Shown in pieces: positions 1 to 34,600 of a stretch of DNA of 64,000 nt. The stretch is from Rallus limicola (Eukaryota; Chordata; Aves; Gruiformes; Rallidae). Below the pieces are notes generated by a model. That model was given only the letters and a program-made list of their open reading frames with translations, did no database searches and was not told where the DNA came from. The position numbers and the translations under genes were made by a program. The stretch spans positions 55,738,179-55,802,178 of the forward strand of contig JAKCOZ010000003.1 in the NCBI GenBank assembly GCA_022605955.1, written 5' to 3'. The number at the start of each line of letters is the position of its first letter. The first letter of the stretch is position 1.

Positions 1-1145
1 CCTAGTCTTACTCACCATACTGTTCTTAATAGAGGCCATGATGCTGTTGACCTTCTTGGCCACCTGGGCACACTGCTGGCTCATGTTCAGACAGGTGTCA
101 ACCAACACCCCCAGGCCCTTCTCTGCCAGGCAGTTTTCCAGCCACCCTGCCCTAAGCCTGCAGCACTGCTTGGGGTTATTGTGACCCAAGTGCAAGACCC
201 AGCGCTTGGCTTGGTTGAACCTCATGCCACTGGCCTTAGCCATCAATCCAGCCTGTCCAGACCCCTTTACAGGCCCTTCCTACCCTCAAGCAGAACAACA
301 CTCCCACCTAACTTAGTCACCTGCAAACTTACTGATAGTGCACTCAATCCCCTCATCCAGGTCATTAATAAAGGTATTAAAGAGAAGTGGCCCCAGCTCA
401 GAGCCCTGGGGAACACCACTAGTGACCAGCTGCCAACTGGATTTAACTCTATCCACCACTATTCCCTGCACCTGGCCATCCAGCCAGTTTTTTACCCAGC
501 AAAGAGTACATCAGTCCAAGCCAAGAGCAGCCAGTTTCTCTAGAAAAGTGCTGTGGGAAACAGTGTCAAAAGCTTCGCTAGAATCCAGATAGGCAACATC
601 CACAGCTTTACCCACATCCACTAAGCGGATCATCTTATCAGAGAAAGAGATCAGGTTACTTAGGCAGGACCTGCTGACAGAGTCTGATCGCTTGCTTTTC
701 CTGCACGTGCCTCAGTGACACTCAAGATGATTTGCTCCATAATCTTCCCAGGCACCAAGGTCAGACTGACAGGCCCGTAGTTACCCAGATCCTCCTTCCA
801 GCCCTTCTTGTGGATAGGCATCACATTCAGTAATCTCCAGTCAACCGGGACCTCCCCAGTTAGTCAGGACTGTTCATAAAAAATGGAAAGTGGCACTTCC
901 ATCAACTCCCTCAGCACCCTCAGGTGGATCTCACCTGACCCCATAGCCTTGCACACTTCTAGGTGCTGAAGCAGGTCCCTCACCATTTTCCTGTGGATTA
1001 TGGGGGCTGTGTTATGCTCCCCATCCCTGTTTTCTGGCTCAGGGGGCTGGGTACTCAGGAAACAACTGGTCTTGCTGTTAAAGATTGAGGCAAAGGCAGC
1101 ATTCAGCATCCCAGCCTTTTGATCATCCTTTGTCACTATGTTACC
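1..1145 (-). mobile_element. CR1 LINE fragment, ORF2 part, in NNT intron
   Basis: Minus-strand CR1 cut by the left window edge. On the minus strand an open piece (864-1136) reads NAAFASIFNSKTS and later IIHRKMVRDLLQHLEVCKAM, the linker between the endonuclease and reverse transcriptase of CR1 ORF2. Lower coordinates carry RT-region sequence with many stops. Same orientation as NNT. Dead copy. Confidence 0.9.
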
Positions 1146-23457
<22,312 letters not shown>

Positions 23458-23869
23458 TTCGCCCAGAGCTCACAGCAGACTCCTCGCCACGTATGCAATC
23501 CCTGCAGCACATATAAAAACAAAGCAAGAATTATTAATGATACTAGACAAAAGGTATGTAAACTCAGCAGCTTAGGTCCGGGCAACTGCCAGATGACAAT
23601 TTCCCCCCACCTTTTCTTTGCAGCTAGAAAACAAACTCAACCACTTTGGGTTTTTTTTTTTCGAACACGATAAAACAGCTATCAAACTGAAGTAGCATGC
23701 CCTTTGCAGGACTGACATTGCAAGTTGACCTAGAGATCGTATTTCTGTGGCTCCAGACCGCGCTCTCTTTCCGCCGTTGCTCCAAACAAGCAGCTGACAC
23801 GTGAAAGCCTCCTGTGCCCCAAGGAACCAGACACAAAAATTCAAGCCCCAGCCAGAGCTCCCAAGAGAG

Positions 23870-25130
23870 TTGCCCTTAGTGGGACAACGGCTTGCAGGCG
23901 CTCAGGAGACATACCAAAGCCGGGACTCGGAGCAGGACGCCCGGGTCAGCAGGCAGGGTAGCCAAGCCACCCTTCCGAGCAGGTGGCTGCTGGGGGAGGG
24001 AAACGCTCTTGGCCCGAAATCCCGGCGCCATGCTCCAACACGCAACCCGTGCCGCCCCTGCCCTCCTCACGGCGGCCCACCGGACCCCGCCGGCCTCTTC
24101 CACAAGGCAGAGGCCCCGTTTCTCTCCCGCCGCTATTTATAGCCCATGGCCACTGACTGACCTTGGGCAGACGGCTCGCCCTCCGCTGCCCGGGCCCGAC
24201 GTCCTCCACCGCCACAGCGGCCACCGGTCACCGCGCCCGCCCGAGGGGAACCCCACAGCCGCCACTTCTCCCCTCCCCGCCTGCGAGCGCTCCAGGGGCT
24301 TTTTCCCGCGCCACCTGCCTCCTCCACACTTCCTTCCTCCCTCCTTCCCGCCCTTCCTCCTCGACGCTCCCGGGCGCTGCGACGAGAACCGGACAACCCA
24401 GCCTTCGCCTCTGTGACGACCACCCTCCCACTACCCCACCCCCTCCGCAAACAAAGGAAGCCTCGTCGCCACTAACGCTCCACACCCCAGCCCCCGTTCC
24501 CTATCCCCCAGCACCCACCAGCCGTGCCGACGGCGCCGGCCCCGCCGCGGCACTGACCGACCTTGGGGCGAAGCGGCGAGGCGGCGCGGCAGTGGCGGGG
24601 CGGGACGGGGGGCGGAGCGGGCTGGGGGAGGGACCCTGCCCGCCAACCCGGAAGGAGTGAGAAGAACGCGGAGGTCGGAGCGGTCGCGTTACGCCGTGTC
24701 CTAGTCCCCGATCCCGAAGGGGACGGCACGGGGGTGGGGGAGGTGTCCGTCACGTGACGCACGCGTCCCCGCGCACGACCGAGGGCTTCGCCAGAGGCGG
24801 CTCTGCCCGCAGGTCCCGCGGTCTGCCCGCTGCCGCGGCGAGGGGTTTCCCGAGGGACGCCGAGGTATCGCTGTGTCAGCGCCGAACTCGTCGCGGGCGC
24901 TGGGGGAGCCCTCCGGGCTTGGGCGCTGGCAGCAGGCGGGCAGGCACGAGAAGCCGCTGGCGCTTTCGTCCCCGATCCGTGGCGCGCCGCCAGTGACGGG
25001 CGGAGGCGAAGGTCGAGGCAGCCGGTTGCGGAGAGACTTCCTGAAACGTGGTTGCTTGGCGTGGACAGACGCTGCAGCGTATAGGTGGTACCTTCCTCCT
25101 TACTGTCGCTATTCCCATAAACGCGCGATA
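23870..25130 (-). promoter_or_regulatory. NNT: NNT CpG-island promoter and 5' UTR region
   Basis: GC-rich, CpG-dense stretch without a TATA box. It contains GGGGCGGG/GGGCGGAG Sp1-type boxes at about 24596-24625 and a CCGGAAG ETS/GABP-type site near 24649. The noncoding first exon must end here. Two donor-like sites fit on the minus strand: CCCAAG|GTCGGT at 24562 and CCCAAG|GTCAGT at 24162. The choice between them needs transcript data. Long open frames here are by-products of high GC. Confidence 0.8.
24749..24758. promoter_or_regulatory. GTCACGTGAC palindromic E-box (USF/TFEB type) in NNT CpG island
   Basis: Perfect 10 bp palindrome containing the CACGTG core, identical to the published CLEAR consensus for TFEB/TFE3 and also a strong USF site. 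It lies about 190 bp upstream of the candidate NNT exon 1 donor at 24562. Binding is inferred from the motif only. Confidence 0.55.
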
Positions 25131-27729
25131 AACCAGTGATCTGGGTTGTGTGTGCGGGACTGGGCGGGGTAGATGCGAGGCGGGAGGATGAGGGAGAGAG
25201 GATCTCTGGCAGCTGTGTAATCATGTCTAGGTCGCTAAAGAGAACGTGCAAATGAGGACGGCTTGCCAGGTTGCCTGCTGCCTGCACACGTAGTCCTCTT
25301 CTGCACGATCTGTAGGTTCTAGGTATGTGTTAGCCCTTTTTATTTGAGGTTTTGGGGTTTTTTACATCTGTGTAACTGTTGGTGTAAAATGTGTGTTGCT
25401 GGAGGTGTCACACTGCTCTCCTGTCTCGCAGCTGATGGATTACGACTTGAAGTAAGTTAACCATTAAAAACATGAGTTTCTGAAAGTAATGAATAGGATA
25501 CCCTGCTGCTACGTGTTCAGTAAACTACTGTGCTTTTAAATAAATTTATGGGAAATACTCCATTTAGAGTTACAGCTCATGTGTTAATATATCTGCTTTA
25601 TGTTTTGGGCTCAGTAACCATTTGACTAGTGCAGCAACATGCCTCATCAGTATGATAGGGGCCGGCAGAATTACAATTATTGAAAATACATTCAGTATTA
25701 AAAAGCAGAACCAATCCTTTTCTGTTTCCCTAATTAGAAATATGCTGTCACCACACATACACACCAAAAAATAAGCCCCCCAAAACCAACAAACATGTAA
25801 AAGTTGTTGTGTTCTGAATAGTGACAACGTGGCAAAGCCACAATTTGTGGTTTCTCAGCACCAGGCACTGCAGGTGCTGCTTCCAAATTAAGTTTTAGAC
25901 TATCAGGTCTAAATACTTTGGACAACACGTGTAACTCTTACAGTGGATGTTTATAAGTGATCATAACTGCATTGGGTAAAAGTTTTAATTCAGTCATTGT
26001 GTACTTAGGGTATATCATGCTAGCTTAACTATGCCAGGTGTTCTCTTTTTTGTCTCAAGGCGATTGAAGTAATTGGCAGGACTTCAGCTACTTGGTCCAG
26101 AACATTCTAAGAATTCTATTCTTAGTCTAAAGGGGTTGACTCTTGCAGGTAGTATTTGGGGATTGTCATTTTGGATTTAAATATTCCTTTTTTTGTTGTT
26201 GTTTTAGGTGTCTACTTTGAGGAGGAGAAATTGTGTTCTCAACCAAACACAGTAGTGCATCTATAACAAAAAGATCACATTCCACTCTAAAGAGTAAGTA
26301 GTTGACGAACAGTCGTTAAATTTAGATAATATGAAACGTCTGCTAAATGAAAATAATTCACATTTATGACCAAAGATGAAAAGTTGTTTGGTTCAACAGT
26401 GATAACCTGTAGCATTTAATTCCTCATAGGTGTATACCTTAATGACATTTGCTTTTGTGAAAGACTGACATGCTAGTATATAACAATGATTTTCTTAAAG
26501 CCTCAGGATCATGAGACCAGTGATTGATAATCTCAACTTCCTTTTTCACATTAATGTAAGCTTTTCATTCTCCTCCTGTTAAGGTAAAGTCAACAGATGT
26601 GTCCAGAGGTCACAATGTAGGTTTTAAAACTGGAGCTGAAATAACACACAAAACACTGAATATTTTAAATATAGTCATTTTAGTAGCTATTTTATGATCT
26701 TCAAAGGATTGGTAATATTGCTTAAACCTTTGCTTTGACAATTGGTTACGCAAGGGAAGTCTTACAATTTTTTTGAAGACTCATCAAAATCTGCTACATT
26801 TGCTCTCATTTCAGCTGTAGAGCATAGGTTGGCTGGTTTACCAGTCTTCACTTTCAGTGAGGGTTGCCTAGGAACAGTTTTCCCATGAGTCTTAATTAAT
26901 TTTAACTGTGTCACCTTTACTGTCTGCCCAACTTTCTCACCAGTCCAATTCATGCCTCGGGGAAGTAACATACTTTACAACCCCTACACCATATTTTAAT
27001 ATGAATACTAAAAAACAGTGAAATGTAATAATAAATCAATAGGAACCCAACTTCTAAAGGCACCATTTCACAATACAGTTGGATATATGTTTTAATACAA
27101 GATAGTTCTGTTCTGATTTTTGAATGATGTTACATATATACATAGTTGCATATTTTTTAATCCCATCCTGATCAATGAGCAGAGTTTGACCTAACACCAA
27201 AGAAACCTTTCCTTTGCCTTTGGCTGTGGAAGTCAGAGGTGGAGAGGCTGGCACTGTCCAGGCTGCGTGAGGAGACAAAATAATATCACCAGTGGTGTGA
27301 AGTCAGCTGCAGTGTATGCTGGGCACCCCAGATCTCAGTTACCTTCCTCATCTTGAAAAGTGATTGTGATCCAGAGTTCACAAAGCAAGTAGAGCAAGGC
27401 TCTGGACCAAAATTGGACAATAAGTGGATGAAATTGTGGATGGGCACATAAATTGAATCATTTGTGGTTAATGCAGTAATATTAGCAAAATGCAGTGCAT
27501 GAACTATCTCCTTCAGTTAGTTCCTCTTGGCATGGAAGATTTTAAAAATTAAATCAGAAGCACATTTGTTATCACACCATGCATAAATTATATATGAAAA
27601 TACGTTCTTCTGAACAAACACATTTATACCAAGTATCTATAATGGTAGGTAATATTGTCACATTAGAAGCTTAATTTTGTTGGCTTAAATTGAGAATCTA
27701 GTCTGATGTTTTTCCACACAAACGTGTTT
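25131..27729. other. NNT-PAIP1 intergenic gap
   Basis: About 2.6 kb between two divergent CpG islands. Mostly AT-rich with no recognised repeat. Two minus-strand segments (26762-26971 and 27054-27320) read like degenerate coding sequence in different frames; see findings. A divergent noncoding RNA here is possible, since human has NNT-AS1, but nothing in the sequence proves it. Confidence 0.6.
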
Positions 27730-28264
27730 CCTGTGGAAACCGGTACGAGCACAGCGTGGCGTGAGGCACCTGTGGCTACAGGGCTCCTACCAAGTGTAGG
27801 TGCCATCTTGGTCCTGCTGCGGTAGCCTCACGCTGTTTGTGCCTGCGGAGAGGCGGCTACGGGAGGGCGTTTTCTTTTTGGAACTGCCGTTCCCGAGCGT
27901 TGGTGTTTTTGAGGAAGGCGTGACACGGAACAACCCGCGGCCCCGGCTGCTGACACAAACCGGCCCCGCGCAGGTTGGTTGCTGGGAGTCGATCCCGCGC
28001 TGGGGGCGTGGGGGTGCTGACTTAGCAGTACGGCGGGTTGGTACCGCGGCCCGTGCCTTCCCGCCGCGGCGGTCGAGCTGTCCCGGCCTGCGACGCCAGC
28101 TGTCGCCGACCCCCTGCCTGGGGCGGGGCGGCCCGGGCACCCCCCCCCTCGTTCCTGCCGGCGGCCCCTCGACGAGGTTGCTATGGCGACGGGCCTGGCC
28201 GAGCCGGAAGGGGGCGCTGCCGGCCGCGCCGGGCCGCGACCATCGTGGCGGTGCGTGTGGGGGT

Positions 28265-28279
28265 GAAACTGAAAGTGAA
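28265..28279 (+). promoter_or_regulatory. ISRE / IRF-type motif GAAACTGAAAGTGAA
   Basis: Three GAAA-like repeats at 6 bp spacing match the interferon-stimulated response element core (GAAANNGAAA) and the IRF and PRDM1 consensus. The site is about 130 bp upstream of the PAIP1 start codon, in the CpG island. It is AT-richer than its surroundings, so it stands out. Function is inferred from the motif. Confidence 0.55.
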
Positions 28280-28405
28280 GGGCTTGGGCCGCGGCGGAGC
28301 GGGATCGGGCAGTCGCGCAGCGCCTGCCCCTTTTTGAGCCGCAGCCTACCCCAGCGCCGTTCGCCGGCTCCTTCCCATGAGCGCTTGAGCTGATCCACTG
28401 TGAGC

Positions 28406-28646
28406 ATGTCGGAGAGTTTCGACCGAGCTCCGGGTGCTGGCCGAGGCCGGGGCCGGGCCCGAGGAGGTGCTGTTTCCCTCAGCGGCGCGGACGCGCCGGA
28501 GAGCCGCGACGAGGCCCGCCCCGGGGGTAGCGGCTGCCGTAGCTTAGGCTCAGTGGAGGACCAGCAGCGCCAAGCGGGCGGCCTCTTCCCGCGGCAGGAG
28601 CCATTGCGGCCTCCGAGGACGGCGCCGCTGGGCACCAGAATCGCAG
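28406..28646 (+). CDS. PAIP1: PAIP1 coding exon 1: Gly/Arg-rich N-terminus
   Basis: Residues 1-80, [20 protein letters not shown] onward, low complexity and poorly conserved after the first 15 residues. It is shorter than the human Pro-rich region. The start has A at -3. Donor TCGCAG|GTACGG within the CpG island; ends in phase 1. Confidence 0.92.
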
Positions 28647-31600
28647 GTACGGGCCGCCGTTCCGCGGCCCTCTCCCCGTTTCCCCCCGCCCCACCCCGTG
28701 CCGAAGGTATCGGGGAGTAGTTCCCCGAAGCCTGCCCCGCTCAGCTTGTCTGTATTTCTCTGCCTAGCTTGTCGCTCCGACACGGCAACACCCACCCCCC
28801 CTCCCTTTTTGTAGTCCCACTGAGACTGGAACCGTGGGGCTTCCCTCGGGCCTGACCGCGGGGACGCGGCCCTTTTCCCATCCCCGCACCTAGGTGGCTG
28901 GGGAGGGCACCGCGGCTTGAGGACCAGTGTTGCGTGCTTCACGGGCACCTGCCTGGCGCTGGAGATGAGCTGTGTAGGACCATATGCACCTTTACTCCAG
29001 AGAGCAGTTACGGTTATGGGCCTGTGCCCAGGTAAAGGTGTAATGTTGTAGTGCAGCTGGTCCCAACGCCTCTCTGTCCTCCCCACACATACCCCTTTAG
29101 AAGCCCTCACATCTGCGTGTGTTTCTCCATCTGTTAATCTGACCGCAGATGGTCTCAGCTTTCCCCTTACTGAAGAACTCCAGCCTAGAGGTTTGCCAAA
29201 AATTAAACCCAACCAAACAGTAACACAAAGCATTGTTTGTTGGTTAGGTTTTCCAGGTAGGTATTGGTTTCTGTTTTCTTAGGAACTAATCTATGAATAT
29301 GCTTTTTTAAAATGTGGAATATATGTTTTTTCATGCTGTTAATTTCAGTGGATTTTGCTTTGCAAGTGGTGTAACAGCAATAATAATTAAGAGCATTTAA
29401 GAATTGTATAAAGAATTAGCAATGTTAAAAATTAATGATGTCTTCCATTTATATACCTTCAAAGTTTACCTTTTTTTTTCAGGTTAGCTCTTTTAGAAAA
29501 TATGTTTTCATGAGAAAGGAGAGAGCTTTTTTATTATTTTTTTTTCCTTTCCTTTTTTTTAATCACTTTCACATGAATATCATGTTTACTTTCTTTCACA
29601 TGGAAAGACAAATTGAGATTACTAAAGTGAAAACTTCATATTGAAGAAAAAAAAAAAACAGTAAAACCTATATATTTGAAGTTAACTTGAAAATATAGTA
29701 AAAGTATATTTAAAGTTTAAAAAAGTATTCTTTGTGTGAATACATACTAGTTGAGCAATTTCTAAGAAAAACTGTTAATGTAAACTTTTCAGAACACCTG
29801 CCACAGGTAGGGATTGCATCTGGATCACAAGATATACCGGATTCTGGACCAGAAATGGCTGAATCTCAGGTTACTGTGGCTCCTGTGATAACATCAAAGT
29901 TGTCTGTCAAAGCACCTGAGTTTTATCCACCAGGATACAGCCAGAACTTCAATCAGAACTTTGCAGTGAGTTTTATCGTCTGTTCTTACTATATGCCAGT
30001 TTAATTAAATTCAGATTAACAATGTCTTGAGATTTTGTATTATGCTGCATTTGCTCAAGTTTCCACAAATTCCGATAGTAACCTCCAGAGTCACAGTCAG
30101 AATGTTAAATGATAATAGGGGAATATTATGCTATGCATGAGAGCCTTTTGTGTGGAATATATTGCTAAAGCTTGGTGCAGCAACATTCCTTGTTGATTAC
30201 ACCAAGTGTTAATTATGTCCAGCATCAGAGTAAGCTGCCTCTTTGGCCACTGGCTCTGTTATAATTAAATGTATGCTGTATTGTAAGTAAAGGCTTAAGT
30301 ACACTTTTATGCAGATTTCACAGTTTTGTGAAGCAAGTGTGGGAGAAAATTTGATATTTAGCTTTCCTGAGCACAGGTTTTACCTTTCCTAAATTTACTG
30401 TGCCATGGGAATGACTGGCCATGACTACCTAACTCAGTGTACCATCATGTCTCTCTTAATTCAGTGGTATTATCAAAGGGTAAAAAAGTAGGGTTAGGCT
30501 CATTCCTAGCAGTTACATACCAGCATGCCTAATAGCCAGGCTGATGTCAGATCAATATTGTAGGTATATCTTGTAGAGAGATTTTTCTACTCCATTTTTT
30601 TCCATGTTATTGCTTCACTAATTCTACTCCAGTGAAGATCTGTGTGAATTCTTGGAATATCCTTTTGTTACACAATCAGCCAAACTCTGGTACTACACAC
30701 TATTAGAAATAAAAATTAAGTTGTTTTAAAAAGCAATTATACTGAAACAAATATATTTTAGAGTAACTTACAGAAAAATGCCATATTTGAACTCTAAGTA
30801 TGATGTTTTGAAGTCTTCCTTATCCAGTAAGGTTGATGTTAGCTTTATGTTACCAGCTTTACTTATTGAACAGAATTACTGTGATGGGTAATACAAGCCC
30901 ATAGCCAATATATAGCTGTTAACAAAATGCACACACAAACTTGCTTCAGTGAATGAATACTCTAGGAGGAAAAATAACCACTTTGCCCCATTACATGACT
31001 TCTATAAATAAGGACTGCAGCTCCAAGGCAAAAAACTGCACTATTTAGAATGGCATGCATATTGCATGTTTGTAATGACAGAGTTCTGTGGCCAGCAATA
31101 CTCCTTTCCAGCTGTTTTGCAAAACCACACAAGCATGTAGGAGTTCCTAGTTGCTATGTTATAGGAATATGCCATCAGTGTGACTCATCCACTAATAAAA
31201 TACTTCTTAAAATGCTAGCAAAACCTAGAACATTTATTTGGAAGTATGATGTAGAACCTAATCCAATCAGAATATAGTAGGCACAAAAGTAGTGGTGCTT
31301 CAGACATTTGTCCTTCACTATTACAAAGCTTGGGGTTAGGTTTATTTAGAAGACATTGATTGTTGTTCGATTGTATGCTATTGCAATTATTCTGTGTGTC
31401 CATTTAATACTGAATTATTAGATTTGTTAATTTACAGTACTATTACTTAACTATAAAGATAGTTTAAGAGGAACAGCATACAAGGTGCTAGAATCTTCAG
31501 AAAAACTTTACCAGGACTTCAGGGAAGAAAGAGCTCTCTGGTTGCACACATCTGTTCTATTGTATGTCCATCCCCTTGGAAGTTGTGGATGTCTGTAGTA

Positions 31601-34600
31601 GAATCAGTGAACAGATTGAAGTTTGTGTTGCTGGTAAGAAGTGTTAGATTTGTTCTCTGGTTGTATGATGATAATATGGCTGTCACTCCCATGACAGAGT
31701 CAGCAAATGATAGGGATTGGAAGGGATCTTTGGAGATCATCTAGTCCAACCCCCCTGCCAGAGCAGGATCACCTAGAGCAGGCTGCACAAGACAGTGGCC
31801 AGGCAGGTTTTTAATATCTCCAGAGAAAATTTCTAGTTGATTTTCATATCTTCGAATCATAAATTTGTAATGAATGTGTAAACTTACAGCCTCCTGTTAG
31901 TCAGCTGCTCTTTAAAAATAATCAAGTGTGTTTTTCTTTGTTGACGCAGTACATGGTGCGGTCTCCTTTGTTAAATCTTAAAATATGACAATGAAAAATG
32001 CAAGTGAATTATGTCTAGAATTTGCTAGGCTAGATTTTAATTATTTTTTAAAAGTATCAGGTGTTACTAATTTTGCAATATACAACTTCATTAAAATGTT
32101 TGAATTATTTTTCTGTTCCAGTTATTCTGTTCCCTGGCATAGTTATTAAAAGCCTAGACTGCCTTTGGAGTTCTGTATTTAGTACAGATAGATGAATGTG
32201 GTAGAGAGTTTAGCTTCTGTGTTTAGGCTCTTGCAAAATGGGAAGAGACGTATGAATATAGGGATACCAGTATACCAAATGGTACTGGGGCCTCTTCCAA
32301 AACAAGGTCATTCTCCTCCAAGGTTGAATTCTTACCAAGTGAGCATGAGAGGAAGGTGCCTTCCTCTCTGCTGAATGAGGATTTCATAACTACTTGATGG
32401 CTGTCAGAAACTGCAGCTTCTCTTGCAAGCTACAGCAATTGTATTCCCTGCAACCTGGCTGAAGAGTTTTCATACACGTGTTTTGGAGAAATGCTGATTA
32501 AGCTGCAGCTGTTACTGTCATAGTACTGTGGAATAAAGTTAAGTTAATTGTATAGAACTTTTACAGTGTTACTTGAAATTATCCAGTGAAAGTTTATTTT
32601 CTTTGGTGAAATTTATCAAGTTACACATAGGCCTGTTAGGCTTTATAAGCTCCAAACCCTTAGAATCACAGAATACATACTTCAGGTTGGAAAGGACGTC
32701 TGAAGTTACTCTGTTCCAATCCCCAACTTAAAACCAACTTGTTAAAGCCTTTAAAGGTTCCTTCCAACCAATCTCATTATCTGATTCTGTGCATTTATGT
32801 CCACTAACTAAAAAAAAAAAGTGGTTTATAATTTTTAGTTCAATATTTCATTACAGTATATATATTTTAAGCCTTTTCTTTGTATTTTGTATGTCACCTT
32901 ATGTCTTGAATTGCTAATTATAGCAATCCCTCTTCAGGCTTCGTCTGAAATCTATATGGGATGATTTTCACAATCTTCTGTTTAGTGTAACAGTGAATTA
33001 TTTGTACTGGTAATTCTTTCTAGTGACATGATAAAATATGCTGCTATTCCCCTCATACAGTAGCATTCTAATCATCTAGAACAGTATTGACTTTAATACT
33101 GTTACATACATTCATTTCTGAATGGGAAAAAATTAGCAGGAGTATAAACATCGATAAAGTACTATCATAGTAGCTCATCCTTTCTTTGGGGAGCAGGTGT
33201 GTCTACTGTCTGGTTTTTAACCTCTGTAACTGCAAATTAATGTAATACTATTTGAATTGTTTCATTTCATGCCTTATAATTTTTCATCCATTGCCAAGAG
33301 ATGCAAATTCACTGACTTTAAAAGATGAGTTTTCCTGGCTGTGCTTTCTGCATGGGAAAGTAACGCTGTATTTACTGCATTTCTGCAATTTATCCCTCCT
33401 CAGCTTATTTTGAATCATTATGCACCTTATGTAACCCCAAAATACTTTGTTTCACTTCTTCAGTTTTCAGTTTTTCCTTCTACAGTGTACAAATTTATAG
33501 CATGGATATGTGCATCAGCAATGGGTGTTGAGCCTTGTTTTTTATTCTTAACTAGCAAACTAATAAATATATGTTAATCTTGCACCCAGTTTGCCAAAGT
33601 CTTTAATTTCTTTTTAATCAGTCTTTTGATATATTTTGCTGGGAGACCCTAACCTCTGTAAAAATGTTAGGACTATGGAGATTTGTGATGTGCTGAGGTC
33701 TACACTCTGAAATTGAACCGTGTAATAAAGATCACTGTCAAGTATGCAAAGATTCAAGATTAAGGGTTATATGGTTGCTTCTAGAGACAGTAGGTGTGAC
33801 ATCATTATTTTAGGTTCCTCTTAAATAGCTGGTATGTTTTGTCACTGCCATAGGATTCTTCCTATGAAGATAGATACGATGGTTATCTGACTTTGGCAGA
33901 ATATGTACAAGACTTCCTGAATCACCTCACCGAGCAACCAGGTTGTTTTGAAACTGAAGTGGAGCAGTTTGCTGAAACATTGAATGGCTGGGTCACTGCG
34001 GATGAAGCTTTACAGGAACTTGTTGAACTCATCTATCAGCAGGTACTCTGTGTATTCTGTGTTACAACGTGGGTGTTATGCCTCTGTTATGTAGTGTCCA
34101 ATGTATACATATCATTATTGTTTGTTAGATAATCTTATCTATGTAGTATTATTTGAATTTTTTGTTTTAAACTGAAACATATAGGGAAAGATTTTGGTCA
34201 GTAAATTGAAATGGTAGGTCAAGTGAGGGGTACCTGCATGGGTCATAACTTTCCTTAATTTAATGTATCCTTTGTTGTTTGCTTGGATCTCCTGGGTCAC
34301 ATGGTAGAGTTGAAATTACAGCACTTTAATTACAGGGAGTTATATTTGAATTTGTATATTTATATAGTAAAGGTTGAAGAACTTCCTTAAGCAAGGTCAG
34401 AGTTGCACATTTTTATTTTGTCCAAAAAAAAAAGTCTACATAATACTTAGATAATTTTATTTCCTTAGTATATGTAAAAAAATACACCTATTGTACACAA
34501 TCGCCTTTTGGGAAATGCTCATTTATTAGCAGGCTTTCATCTTCATTTGGAATATACCTATTTCAGAACAGCATAATTGGAGGAAAGGAAAGCTTGTCTA

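Larger units (their letters stand above)
27730..28900 (+). promoter_or_regulatory. PAIP1: PAIP1 CpG-island promoter
   Basis: CpG-dense stretch ending inside intron 1, with no TATA box. It has a GGGGCGGGGCGG Sp1-type cluster near 28120 and CCGGAAG near 28204, upstream of the start codon at 28406. The transcription start is not determinable; it is probably within a few hundred bases upstream of the ATG. Long open frames on both strands here are GC-driven. Confidence 0.8.
29966..33853. other. PAIP1 intron 2
   Basis: 3.9 kb AT-rich intron containing the CR1 pieces at 31.7 and 32.7 kb. The remainder shows no recognisable feature. Confidence 0.75.

Noticed and set aside
24472..25287. 271-codon open frame on the minus strand and overlapping long frames in the NNT CpG island
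   Set aside because: High GC removes stop codons; composition is Arg/Pro/Gly/Ala on every frame, with no homology and no splice logic.
27787..28635. 282-codon minus-strand open frame over the PAIP1 promoter
   Set aside because: Antisense to PAIP1 exon 1 inside a CpG island; Arg/Pro-rich shadow frame.
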